A DNA stretch of 64,000 nt from Methylobacterium sp. CB376 (GCF_029714205.1 NZ_CP121648.1:7541501-7605500), one strand, 5' to 3'; shown: positions 9,001-16,472, numbered from the stretch's first letter. The notes: generated by a model from the letters alone, not told the origin. Made by a program: numbers and translations.

Positions 9001-9198
9001 ATGAACACCATCGATGACTGCCCGACGCGCTCCAAGGCGGAGGCGGCCGAGCTGCTGAAGCGGCTGGCCAAGTCTCAAGCCGCCGATCTCGAGTGCATCA
9101 GCCGAAGCCGCGAGGCTATCGCGATCTCCCGCGAGCTGCTGAGCATACCCCTCTACCGGCCGATGTGCGGGCTCCGGCGGCCCCGCGGCGGGCGTTAG
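9001..9198 (+). CDS. short orphan protein, SRxLL family copy 1
   Basis: A 65-residue protein, MNTIDDCPTRSKAEAAELL at the start, ending with SREAIAISRELLSIPLYRPMCG and a basic tail. The segment (S/D)xEAIAISRxLLxxPxxxxCG is shared with the small ORFs at 9333 and 19097, so these are three paralogues of an unnamed family. The shared part would form one helix followed by a Pro-turn and a Cys-Gly ending. Start could also be ATG 8989. No ribosome-binding site is strong. Function unknown; recurrence with different N-termini argues that the shared C-terminal part is the functional unit. Confidence 0.5.
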   Translation: MNTIDDCPTRSKAEAAELLKRLAKSQAADLECISRSREAIAISRELLSIPLYRPMCGLRRPRGGR

Positions 9199-9332
9199 CA
9201 GAACTGGCGTGGCAGGATCCGGTCGGGCGCGGGCGCTAGCGGATCTCGCCCCCGAGGAAACGCCGCGCAGGCGGCCCTCGGACTAGCGTGAGTAAGTGAG
9301 CAGGCCGACGGCTTGGTCCTACGCTCGCCGCC

Positions 9333-9566
9333 ATGACCAATGCCGCTCAACGCCTCGCCGAGGGCATCCAACACACCGGTGGCGTGCGCCTTTGGCTCCA
9401 TTACCGGTCCGTGTCGACCGCCATGAGCTTCAGGTGCTTTGGGCACTCCAAGGAAGCCATCGCGATCAGCCGGACGCTCCTGGTCCCGCCGCGGCACGTG
9501 CTGCTCTGCGGGCCGCAGCGCCTCTCTGACGAGCCGGCAGCAAGGCTGACCGTGCAGGGCCGATGA
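9333..9566 (+). CDS. short orphan protein, SRxLL family copy 2
   Basis: A 77-residue protein beginning MTNAAQRLAEGIQHTGGVRL. Its second half reads HSKEAIAISRTLLVPPRHVLLCGP, matching copies at 9001 and 19097. Compared with copy 1 it keeps the CGP ending found in copy 3. The N-terminal half differs from the other copies. There is no clear ribosome-binding site. It is followed at about 270 bases by a member of another repeated family. Function unknown. Confidence 0.5.
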   Translation: MTNAAQRLAEGIQHTGGVRLWLHYRSVSTAMSFRCFGHSKEAIAISRTLLVPPRHVLLCGPQRLSDEPAARLTVQGR

Positions 9567-9837
9567 GGATGACTGATCCGCGAACCTCGCCAGAGAGCAG
9601 ATGGCCGGGCCTTTGGCGCGGCAGCAGGATCTCGACATCATCGATCGTGCGTGCGTGAGACGGAGCCTCGACGCCCTCGCGGTCTCGCTTAATGTCCTGG
9701 AGAGCTCCCGCAGGCTCGTGCCCGTGCTGCCCTACATCTCGCCCAGCGGCGCGATCGGCAGCCCTGCCGGCACGCCCGGAGCAGGTCGGGGCTAGCAGCA
9801 AGCCCCGCGACACCTCGGGACCGTATCGGGCCGCCAT

Positions 9838-10203
9838 GCCGACCGCCGATCCTGCCGCCCTGGTCTCGGCGTGGAACCACGGCCTCGCCTCCCTCTCCCC
9901 CGGCCAGCCGCCCTGCCCGGGGTTCCGGCCCGACGAGTGGGGGACCACCCTGGAGACCTGCCGCCGCTTCGTCGACGAGTTCGGCGCCGAAGCGGCGCAT
10001 CTCGGCTGGGACACGCTCACCCTGTCCTCGGCGCACCCGCAGGCCGGCATCGTCCGGGGCGACTGGTGCGGCGTCATGATGCCGTGCTCGTACCCCGTAT
10101 TCGAGGTCACCGAGGCGTACCTGAAGAAGCACCTCTGGACGTCGTGGAAGCGCAAGCCGGGGGCTACCGCGGCGTGCCCGTTTGGGAGTTCAAGCGTGGC
10201 TGA
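9838..10203 (+). pseudogene. WCGVMMPC family orphan protein, copy 1, one-base frameshift
   Basis: Starts MPTADPAALVSAWNHGL and contains the core GDWCGVMMPCSYPVFEVTEA (about residues 75-95) followed by YLKKHLWTSWKRKPG. At the run of G near 10159-10163 the frame shifts: one extra G would give the natural ending GYRGVPVWEFKRG and a TGA at 10201-10203. As it stands the frame runs into the next gene. Related sequence occurs at 16997-17327 and 21491-21606. I do not know the function; the paired Trp/Cys core and absence of a signal peptide suggest a small cytosolic protein. Confidence 0.6.
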
Positions 10204-10453
10204 GGCCGCCACCATCGAACGGCTGTACAAGCGCAAGCTCATCACCGATGAGCAACTCGACGCAGTCGTGATGAACTTTCTGAATGCTCCGAAGCCCGGT
10301 GCTCGCCCGCTCGTGGAGGGCGTCGCGATCGACGTCTGCGCGATCATGGCGGCCAACCCTCACGCTCGCGAGGTCTTGGCGGCGAGGGACTCGTCCGAGG
10401 CCGAGATACGCATGGCAGTCAGGACGGCGATCCTGATGGCGCAACCGGCATAG
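10196..10453 (+). CDS. hypothetical protein (85 aa), coupled to the preceding gene
   Basis: Begins at GTG 10196 inside GTGGCTGA, where the TGA is the ancestral stop of the upstream gene, so the two were probably translationally coupled. The product starts VAEAATIERLYKRKLITDEQ and continues as a helical protein with IMAANPHAREVLAARDSSEAE. Because of the G deletion upstream, the frame is now continuous with that gene and a 205-residue fusion could be made. No family is recognised. The GTG has no independent ribosome-binding site, which fits coupling. Confidence 0.5.
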   Translation: MAEAATIERLYKRKLITDEQLDAVVMNFLNAPKPGARPLVEGVAIDVCAIMAANPHAREVLAARDSSEAEIRMAVRTAILMAQPA

Positions 10454-10705
10454 TGTGGAAGGGGGACCGCTCCTGTTGGAGCTAGACGGCCAATCGAGAA
10501 GCGTCTGATATCAGACCAAGCGACTAGTCGCAGTCATTGATGACCTGTGTAAACGCTCCATGTCTTGAGTTGGCCTACAAGGCGCTAGTCACTCTGACCC
10601 TGTCCTGTCAATGACAGTACCCGGTCGGCGTCACTGGCGGGTCGGGCGCCTCTCTATCATCGGGCCCGGCCCGCCTTCTGCTTGCGCAGCATTGGAACAT
10701 TGATA

Positions 10706-10819
10706 ATGCAGTGCCACCGAAGGAACCGGATTATAGAACCTGACAGACGATTAAAGTATTTCGCTTTATTCCTGATAATAGTCATATGTGGTCTCTGGGT
10801 GGGCGTCACGCTCGTCTAA
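10706..10819 (+). CDS. 37-residue single-pass membrane peptide
   Basis: ATG 10706 opens MQCHRRNRIIEPDRRLKYFA then a hydrophobic segment LFLIIVICGLWVGVTLV and a stop. A strongly basic N-terminus before a 17-20-residue hydrophobic helix gives a clear cytoplasm-in topology. The DNA here is AT-richer than the surroundings. It is too short for ordinary gene callers. No ribosome-binding site of note, so expression is uncertain, but the charge and hydrophobicity pattern is not what random GC-rich frames give. Confidence 0.45.
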   Translation: MQCHRRNRIIEPDRRLKYFALFLIIVICGLWVGVTLV

Positions 10820-10843
10820 TGAACCCGATCTACGTCTTAGCTC

Positions 10844-11224
10844 ATGACCCGCCGCCACCCCCGCCGCGCCTACGATGAGCAGGGTCGCGAGATCCCGCCG
10901 CCCAAGCTGGCGGACCTCCGCGCCGAGGGCGAGGCGGCAATGTTCTGGTCGAATGTTTCTACCGGTGAGAAGCTTTCACCGCAGAAAGATGAACTAAGGA
11001 GAGCCGGAATGGGCCAAGGAATATATAGGGCCGAAGCCACTTTGCATGAGCGGATTTGGCTCGTGGGCGTGCAGAAGAGCAAGGGTGATCCGCTCGACCT
11101 ATTCGATCCCCAGAGGGCACGCCAATTGGCCGATGTGGTTGAGCGCCACGGGGACATGGCCTCTGCGGCCCTCGTGAGGGGGGCGGCAGATACGGCCGAT
11201 CGGCGTAACCGGGGGGAGGAATAG
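10844..11224 (+). CDS. hypothetical protein (126 aa)
   Basis: Starts MTRRHPRRAYDEQGREIPPP and contains the sequence MGQGIYRAEATLHERIWLVG, then a charged helix PQRARQLADVVERHGDMAS. The first third reads like a recombinase-associated or phage-like basic N-terminus and the middle has a mixed beta composition. No motif that I can name. Upstream is the 37-residue membrane peptide; downstream is a resolvase tail on the opposite strand. It may be a chimaera produced by rearrangement, since GC content rises and falls inside the gene. Confidence 0.5.
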   Translation: MTRRHPRRAYDEQGREIPPPKLADLRAEGEAAMFWSNVSTGEKLSPQKDELRRAGMGQGIYRAEATLHERIWLVGVQKSKGDPLDLFDPQRARQLADVVERHGDMASAALVRGAADTADRRNRGEE

Positions 11225-11275
11225 CGCCGGAGCCCAGGCAGGCTGCGATAGCGGCTGCAACTATCTACGATCACG

Positions 11276-11420
11276 TCATCCCGGCGGTGAGCATCGCGGC
11301 GATGCCGGCGTTGCACTCCGCGTCCTCGACCCGGCCCCGTTCGGGCCCTGCGGCATGTACCTGCCCCTGGGCTTGGTGGCGGCGCCCCTCCTCGTAGTCC
11401 TGGCGGGCGATCCGCGACAA
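11276..11420 (-). pseudogene. resolvase C-terminal fragment
   Basis: On the minus strand the sequence reads RVEDAECNAGIAAMLTAGMT, almost the same as the C-terminal segment of the intact resolvase at 15383-16015 (EDTERNAGIAAMLTAGL). The catalytic part is absent. This is one of four copies of this tail in the window. Confidence 0.65.
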
Positions 11421-11612
11421 GGATGGATCAGTGGAGCCGCTGTCCCCTCTCGAAGCTGCTCTGGAGCGGCTGCACCGGGCGGGAGGCACCTACCCGGAAA
11501 GGCCAATGGCCAAAGTCGCCAAAAGGCAAAAACTCGCGGGAGCGTCTCTGTATTTGAGCGGTGGCGAATGTCTACCAGGGCATGAAAGCTTGGGCATAAG
11601 CACGGGGTCAGC

Positions 11613-11786
11613 ATGGTAACGAAGCCGATGAACGAGCCGGAAGTCGTGATCCCGAACCAACGGTACTGCCTGCCTCGCATCTGCGCGCGATGCGGCACAC
11701 TACCAGCCGACGAGGAGGAGCGAATGCGCATCCACCAGAAGCGGTTGTGCTTTGCGTGCAGTGAACCGCAGGTTTTGGAGAAATAG
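11613..11786 (+). CDS. 57-residue CxxC...CxxC (zinc-ribbon-like) protein
   Basis: Begins MVTKPMNEPEVVIPNQRYCL and carries two Cys pairs, CARCG (residues about 27-31) and CFACS (about 47-51), separated by a charged helix EEERMRIHQKRL. Two CxxC knuckles spaced about 16 residues apart are typical of small zinc-binding proteins, including phage and plasmid transcription or recombination accessory proteins. The frame is 57 residues, below common cut-offs. No strong ribosome-binding site. It is followed 105 bases later by another small ORF on the same strand. Metal binding is an inference from the Cys pattern. Confidence 0.55.
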   Translation: MVTKPMNEPEVVIPNQRYCLPRICARCGTLPADEEERMRIHQKRLCFACSEPQVLEK

Positions 11787-11891
11787 AACAACTGCTTATG
11801 CGCCCACGCGGAATCGCCGCGTCCAGGGTGCCTATCTGAAAGTCTTGCCGCCACTTGTGCGCACCGCAGTCTATACAGACCGGAGACACGG

Positions 11892-12128
11892 ATGCACGAT
11901 TGCTTCAGCAATGCTTACGTTTCTTTGCTCGATGCTATTGAGCATCACGAGAAAGTTGCGCTGTTCTTCGTAACGGCGGCGCATAAGGAGGCCCTCGCCG
12001 GCGAGGAAAGGAGAGCCGACCGCCTGCGCCGCTACGGGCGCGAGATGCGCGTGAAGGCGCTTCGGATGTCGGGCGAGGCCGCCGCTCTAGTGGACCGCTA
12101 CCACTACCTTGCCTCACAAGAGCGTTGA
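11892..12128 (+). CDS. hypothetical helical protein (78 aa)
   Basis: MHDCFSNAYVSLLDAIEHHE opens a protein predicted to be two long amphipathic helices, with KEALAGEERRADRLRRYGRE in the middle and ending VDRYHYLASQER. The upstream CGGAGACACGG may serve as ribosome-binding site. No family is recognised. It could form a helical hairpin. It sits on the same strand as the preceding CxxC mini-protein, about 100 bases apart, and the two may be one transcript. Confidence 0.5.
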   Translation: MHDCFSNAYVSLLDAIEHHEKVALFFVTAAHKEALAGEERRADRLRRYGREMRVKALRMSGEAAALVDRYHYLASQER

Positions 12129-12272
12129 GAGGCGCTTGGGCCGCAAGCCGCTGCTGCGCCACAGACCATTAACCGCGGTACGCCAGTCTCCACGTGAGCC
12201 GAGCAGGTCCCCCCGAATCGGCGAAGCGGCGGCCGGGCAAGACACCTGTTAGCCCGGCCGCCGCCCCGCTGA

Positions 12273-12377
12273 TCACCGCACTCTGCGGATCCAGATGCGC
12301 TCCGCGCGCGGATGAGCGGCAACGACGAGTGCCAGGGCGCCAGCTGCACCAGCGAGCATCACAATCAGTTCGGACAT
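12273..12377 (-). CDS. possible 34-residue membrane peptide
   Basis: ATG 12377 preceded by a G-rich GGGGGTGGGG stretch gives MSELIVMLAGAAGALALVVA followed by AHPRAERIWIRRVR. One hydrophobic helix and a strongly basic tail fit a small membrane protein with the tail in the cytoplasm. No known family. Evidence is limited to composition and start context. Confidence 0.35.
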   Translation of the reverse strand: MSELIVMLAGAAGALALVVAAHPRAERIWIRRVR

Positions 12378-12803
12378 GTGCCCCACCCCCGCCGCTGGAT
12401 ATCTGAGGCTGGCTGCTCGGCCCATGTGGCGGCCCGCCGCGAGATGATCGATAGTATGGGGTGAGAAGCGTCCACTACGGCGGAACGGCACTGGGTGGCG
12501 CATTCACTTAGGCGAGCGCCTGCGCTGACGAACACGAGCACCGTCTGGACGGTGCGCGCAACATAGCGGTTCAACCTGCTGGTGCTTCTTCCGCCATGCG
12601 CTTGGCGTCGTGCCGGTCCAGCGCCGGAAGGCGTGCGTGAACGCGGCCGGCTCGGAGAATTCCAGCGCGGCCGAGATCTCCGCCAAGCTCACGTCAGTGT
12701 TAACCAACAACTGCTTCGCAACCTTAAGCCGCGCTTTGTTAAGAACTTTCGTGAAAGTTGTGCCTTCGGACTTCAGCCGGCGGCTTATACCAACTCTCGC
12801 TGA

Positions 12804-13352
12804 TCAGAACTCATGCGCCCAAGCGCGCAATCCGATGGAGATGATGCGCCAGGGCTGATCGGTCAGCCTGTTCCAGGCATGGCAGCAGTGGTCGAGAATG
12901 GCCTCGTCGGAGGCGAAGACCCGGTTGCCGAGCCAGTTCTCGCGCAGGAACTGCCAGACGTTCTCGACCGGGTTCAATTCGGGTGTGCGGGCTGGCAGCG
13001 GCAGCAGGGTGATGTTAGCGGGTACGGTGAGCCTTGTCATGTGCCAGCCGGCCTGATCGAGCAGCAGCACGGCGTGCGCGCCCGGCGCGACGGCCTTGGC
13101 GATCTCGGCCAAGTGCAGGGTCATCGCCTCGGGGGTGCAGCGGGGCAGGACGAGCCCGGCTGCCGTGCCGCGTGCGGGGCAGATCGCGCCGAAGATGTAG
13201 ACGGACGCCGTGCGCTGATCCTTCGGGGCTGCCGGCCGTGTGCCTCGGCGTGCCCAGCGGCGCGTGATCGTGTTCTTCTGACCTACCCGGGCCTCGTCGG
13301 CAAACCAGACCTCTATCGGCTTGCCGCCCGTCGCCTGCGCGATCTTTGCCAC
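12804..13352 (-). CDS. IS630 transposase, second frame (DDE catalytic part)
   Basis: The 182-residue second frame contains the DDE core: EVWFADEARVGQ (first acidic residue), HAVLLLDQAGWH (second) and LPARTPELNPVENVWQFLRE (the PELNPVE box with the final Glu). It probably has no independent start; a -1 frameshift at the A-rich run in the overlap would fuse it to the upstream frame. Both frames look intact, so the element may still be active. Confidence 0.85.
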   Translation of the reverse strand: MAKIAQATGGKPIEVWFADEARVGQKNTITRRWARRGTRPAAPKDQRTASVYIFGAICPARGTAAGLVLPRCTPEAMTLHLAEIAKAVAPGAHAVLLLDQAGWHMTRLTVPANITLLPLPARTPELNPVENVWQFLRENWLGNRVFASDEAILDHCCHAWNRLTDQPWRIISIGLRAWAHEF

Positions 13353-13897
13353 ACGGGCCGGGAAGGCTTTTTAAAAGCGTCGGCGGCCGCCGGATCCTGG
13401 GCGTGGTGGCGGGGGCGGGCCGAAAGTTTCCGGTAGCCCATCGCCCGCAGCACACGGCTCAGCGTCTGCTCGGAGACTGAGACGCCGTGGTCCTCAACCA
13501 GGATCTGGCGCAGATCCATCAGCCGCCAGCGCACCACCCCATGGGCAGCCGGGATCGGCCCTTGCTCGACCAAGGCACGCAGCGCGTCCCGCTGCTCGGA
13601 GGTCAAGCGCGGCCGTGCGCCGGGAGCTTTGCCGGTGATTAGCCCATCCGGACCCTCGGCGTTGAAGGCCAGCACCCAGTCCCGCACGGTCTGCAGCCCG
13701 ACCCCGCCGAGTGCGGCGGCCTGCGTGCGTGAGCCACCCGCGTAGATCGCTGACAGCGCCAGAAGACGGCGGATCTGGGCTGCGTCACGCGAGGCTTTGG
13801 CCAACCGGCGCAGCGCCTCGGCATCGAAATCCGGTCGCAGCCGGATCGGAGCGGCCATGCCATCCTCCTCGGGCGAAAAGCCAGAGGACGGAATCAC
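13313..13897 (-). CDS. IS630 transposase, first frame (helix-turn-helix part)
   Basis: The 194-residue first frame starts near MIPSSGFSPEEDGMAAPIRL; the true start may be the second Met. It contains two helix-turn-helix segments, including RTQAAALGGVGLQTVRDWVL and LTSEQRDALRALVEQG, that bind the IS ends. It runs into a CTTTTAAAAAG run near 13370 where a -1 slip would join it to the second frame. Split frames of this kind are normal for IS630 elements. Without a slip the product lacks the catalytic domain. Confidence 0.85.
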   Translation of the reverse strand: MIPSSGFSPEEDGMAAPIRLRPDFDAEALRRLAKASRDAAQIRRLLALSAIYAGGSRTQAAALGGVGLQTVRDWVLAFNAEGPDGLITGKAPGARPRLTSEQRDALRALVEQGPIPAAHGVVRWRLMDLRQILVEDHGVSVSEQTLSRVLRAMGYRKLSARPRHHAQDPAAADAFKKPSRPVWQRSRRRRAASR

Positions 13898-14229
13898 GAG
13901 CCGTCGCCCACCGCTACCCAGTGTGAGTCCTGCTCAGCGAGGGCTGGTATTAGTGTGCGCCGACTGAATTTAATCACCTCTGCGATTTCTGTTCCACTGA
14001 TTGTCATTTCAGTCACAAAGGCGCGCAAACCTTGAGTGAATGTGTCTGTCATCTCTGGAGCGGATACGATAGCGTCGGAACGCATAGCTAAGCAATTCTA
14101 ACAGACTTGTAAGTGTGAAATCAATACTTTCCATGGCGTGATAGCGCAACCTGCGGCCGGATCGACGAACCCTGTCGGGCCGGCATCTCGCGCGCGAGGC
14201 GGCGCGGGGCGCATAAGCGCGGTTACGGG

Positions 14230-14330
14230 GCCGCTCTCTTGGCGATCTTGGCGAGGTGCGCCCGGCTGCACCCGGTCGCCGCCTGGATCTGGCTCCAGGT
14301 CATGCCGATCGACAGCGTCGCTGCCAGGGC
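14230..14330 (-). pseudogene. resolvase C-terminal fragment
   Basis: Minus-strand sequence closely matches the last 30 codons of the resolvase at 15383-16015 (the helix-turn-helix TWSQIQAATGCSRAHLAKIA). Only the DNA-binding tail is present, with no catalytic domain. Confidence 0.6.
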
Positions 14331-14640
14331 GGCGCTTGTTGGCTTCGCTAGTGCATTGACGCCTTCAAAAGGTACACCGCGCGGAGCGATTTCTTCGGCA
14401 ATCTCAGCTGGTTAGCAATCGGTCACCTGATGCGAATGTCGGCGTCTGTGCACTAGTGGCCGATCCGGCCCCGATGCAGCTTGCCGTAGCCGATGAGGCT
14501 GACGCCGCACGTAGCGGCGATCAGGGCGGGAGCGGCGGAACAGTGCCCGCTACGAGCAGTCTCGGTGATGTCCAGGGCAACCAATCTGGCTCCTACGTAG
14601 TTTTCTGCATACCGTAATCCAACGATCCTCATAGATGAGA

Positions 14641-14666
14641 GGAACCTGAGCGGTAGCGACGTGTTT
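14641..14666 (+). promoter_or_regulatory. candidate EcfG-type (general stress) promoter
   Basis: GGAAC followed by 17 bases and GTTT matches the alphaproteobacterial general-stress-response promoter (GGAAC, 16-17 bases, GTT). It ends 38 bases before the start of the NepR/EcfG fusion gene, a suitable distance. This suggests the sigma factor controls its own gene. Not tested experimentally. Confidence 0.6.
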
Positions 14667-14704
14667 GAGTATAAGCCTACCTTTATTCCCCCAGGGGAAC
14701 GCGC

Positions 14705-15388
14705 ATGTCGTTCTATCTCTTCGGCGAAGCGGATGCCGCTTCGCCCAATCCTCCCGATTTGCCGCCATTCCTGCGTGACCATCTCGGTAAGCAGTTGCGT
14801 GCCGGCTACGCCGCGGTTGTGACCGGGCGGCAGCCTCAAGCGCTGCTCGACTTGGTCGCCCGGCTCGAGGACGCGCTGGCTAAAGTGGCGGCAACGAGGT
14901 CCTCGTTCGGCAACGACGTTCTGGCCCAGGTGCCTGCTCTGCGGCGTTTCGCGCTCACCCTCACCATCGACGCCACTCAGGCCGACGACCTCGTCCAAGA
15001 GACCCTGCTGCGCGCGTGGCAACACCAGCGCCGCTTCCAGGCGGGCACCTGCCTCCGGGCATGGCTGTTCACCATTCTGCGCAACCAGTTCTACACGACC
15101 TGCCGCAAGCGGCGCTGCGAGGTCGAAGATGCTGACGGTATGGCCGCGCAGAAGCTGGTCGCTCTGGCCGAGCAGGAGAGTGGGATCGAGCTGCGGGAGA
15201 CCTGGGAGCAACTCGACAAGCTGCCCGCGTCGCAGCGCGAAGCCCTGCTGCTCATCGCCGTCCAGGGGCTCTCCTACGAGGCGGCCGCACGCCTGATGGG
15301 CTGCCGTGTCGGCACCGCGAAGAGCCGCGTCAATCGCGCCCGGATAGCCCTGGCTGAAGCGCTGGGCTACGAGCGCGCGCATTCATGA
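14705..15388 (+). CDS. NepR-like anti-sigma segment fused to EcfG-type sigma factor
   Basis: A 227-residue protein in two parts. Residues about 17-60 contain LGKQLRAGYAAVVTGRQPQA followed by LLDLVARLEDALAK, which follows the NepR pattern (IGRxLRxxYxxVVxEPVPDRFLDLL). Residues about 85-225 are an ECF sigma factor: region 2 with DADDLVQETLLRAW-like sequence (QADDLVQETLLRAWQHQRRF) and region 4 with LPASQREALLLIAVQGLSYE and GTAKSRVNRARIAL. EcfG and NepR are normally separate proteins; NepR binds EcfG until phosphorylated PhyR removes it. The start has GGGGAAC upstream and a GGAAC promoter. In cis inhibition is inference. The last bases overlap the convergent resolvase. Confidence 0.8.
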   Translation: MSFYLFGEADAASPNPPDLPPFLRDHLGKQLRAGYAAVVTGRQPQALLDLVARLEDALAKVAATRSSFGNDVLAQVPALRRFALTLTIDATQADDLVQETLLRAWQHQRRFQAGTCLRAWLFTILRNQFYTTCRKRRCEVEDADGMAAQKLVALAEQESGIELRETWEQLDKLPASQREALLLIAVQGLSYEAAARLMGCRVGTAKSRVNRARIALAEALGYERAHS

Positions 15389-16015
15389 GCCGCTCGGCCC
15401 GGCAGCCGTCACCTGCTTGGCGATTTTGGCGAGGTGCGCCCGACTGCACCCGGTCGCCGCCTGGATCTGTGACCACGTCAGCCCGGCGGTGAGCATCGCG
15501 GCGATGCCGGCGTTGCGCTCCGTGTCCTCCGCCCGGCCCCTGTAGCGGCCCTCCGCCCTTGCACGCGCCTGTCCCTGAGCCTGCCGGCGGCGCCGGTCCT
15601 CGTCGTCCTTGCGCGCCACCGCCGCGAGCACGTCCAGCATCATCCCGTTCACCGCCTTGAACATCCGGGCGGTGAACTCGTCGCCGTTGCCGGTCGCCAT
15701 CATCCAGCTCGTCGGCAGGTCGAGGGCGACCACCCGGATGCGCCGGTCGGCGATCTCGCGCTTCAGCCGCTCCCAGTCCGCCACCGTGAGCCGGGAGAGC
15801 CGGTCGACCTGCTCGATGAGCAGCACGTCGCCGGGATGGGCGTCGGAGAGCAGCCGGAACAGGGCCGGGCGCTCCAGGCGGGCGCCGCTCTCGGTCTCGG
15901 CGTACCACGCGGCGATCCGGAGCCCCCGCTCGGCGGCGAAGGCTTCGAGCTGTCCGCGGGCGCGCTGGGCGTCCTGCTCGTCGGTGGAGGCGCGGAGGTA
16001 GGCTCGGACGTGCAC
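15383..16015 (-). CDS. serine recombinase/resolvase
   Basis: A 210-residue resolvase starting at GTG with MHVRAYLRASTDEQDAQRAR, where the Ser of RAST is the catalytic nucleophile. LIEQVDRLSRLTVADWERLK is the conserved R/D motif, and the C-terminus GLTWSQIQAATGCSRAHLAK is the helix-turn-helix. Length is normal for Tn3-type resolvases and the frame is intact. It is convergent with the sigma-factor gene and overlaps its stop by six bases. Its tail is found as three separate fragments elsewhere in the window, so this is probably the source or a sibling of a multi-copy family. Confidence 0.85.
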   Translation of the reverse strand: MHVRAYLRASTDEQDAQRARGQLEAFAAERGLRIAAWYAETESGARLERPALFRLLSDAHPGDVLLIEQVDRLSRLTVADWERLKREIADRRIRVVALDLPTSWMMATGNGDEFTARMFKAVNGMMLDVLAAVARKDDEDRRRRQAQGQARARAEGRYRGRAEDTERNAGIAAMLTAGLTWSQIQAATGCSRAHLAKIAKQVTAAGPSGS

Positions 16016-16208
16016 GGGCGGGCCGATCGGTTCGCTACGGATGGTTCACTGATCGGCGGTTCGTTTTGAATGATCGGCGCGCCTTGCTGAACCGACTCCG
16101 GGCTGGTTCGCCAGGGGTATACCCATCCAGAACCGACGCGGGCGCATGTCTGGAGCCGGGCCGCAGTCTCCGCAGCGGCTCTACGATAGGGAACGATCTA
16201 CACACTAC

Positions 16209-16472
16209 ATGATGAATATCCTGGACCTCTCCGACTACGATTTTCTGTTTTGCATCTCTTTATCTATGGCTTTTCTTATGATCTTCCTAATATGCTCTCG
16301 AATTCTCTCGCTTCGCTCTGACGAGTTATCAGTCGCGCTATGTGCTTCGGTCTTGAACGGGTCGCGCATCGATTGGGTTCCCGGCGCCAGAGAGCGTGCA
16401 TACTCAACAAATAGCCCAGCCTCTTTGGCTGGGCGGCATGTCGGCGTGACTACACAACCTACTCTGCCCTAA
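16209..16472 (+). CDS. possible small membrane protein (87 aa)
   Basis: Two adjacent ATG codons (16209, 16212) open MNILDLSDYDFLFCISLSMA then FLMIFLICSRILSLRSDE, a hydrophobic helix of about 20 residues flanked by acidic and basic residues. After about residue 45 the sequence looks less protein-like. A perfect 8-bp hairpin, GCCCAGCC and GGCTGGGC (16411-16433), lies in the 3' part and might be a transcript end, so the real gene could be shorter. GC content is low here. No family recognised. Confidence 0.35.
   Translation: MMNILDLSDYDFLFCISLSMAFLMIFLICSRILSLRSDELSVALCASVLNGSRIDWVPGARERAYSTNSPASLAGRHVGVTTQPTLP

Larger units (their letters stand above)
12788..13948. mobile_element. IS630-family insertion sequence
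   Basis: About 1.16 kb. The ends are imperfect inverted repeats starting TACCAACTCTCGCTGA (left) and TACCAGCCCTCGCTGA (right, read inward). TTA (or TA) flanks both ends. Two overlapping minus-strand frames encode the transposase. Confidence 0.85.
12504..14085 (-). pseudogene. AraC-family DNA-binding protein interrupted by IS630
   Basis: The two outer parts of this minus-strand gene join exactly if the IS630 element and one copy of its TTA/TA target are removed. Before the element the frame reads GTEIAEVIKFSRRTL; after it, SRRLKSEGTTFTKVLNKARL. Together they give FSRRTLSRRLKSEGTTF, the classic first helix-turn-helix of AraC proteins, followed by SLAEISAALEFSEPAAFTHA, the second. The product would be about 140 residues with only some 38 residues before the DNA-binding domain, so an effector domain is missing and the gene may already have been truncated before the IS arrived. 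Confidence 0.8.

Noticed and set aside
9466..10356. 296-residue minus-strand frame
   Set aside because: Antisense shadow of the WCGVMMPC gene and its partner; composition is unnatural and there is no ribosome-binding site.
16350..16385. GGAAC-N17-CGTT on the minus strand, a possible stress promoter
   Set aside because: The nearest minus-strand gene starts over 300 bases downstream and no closer gene is supported, so position does not fit.
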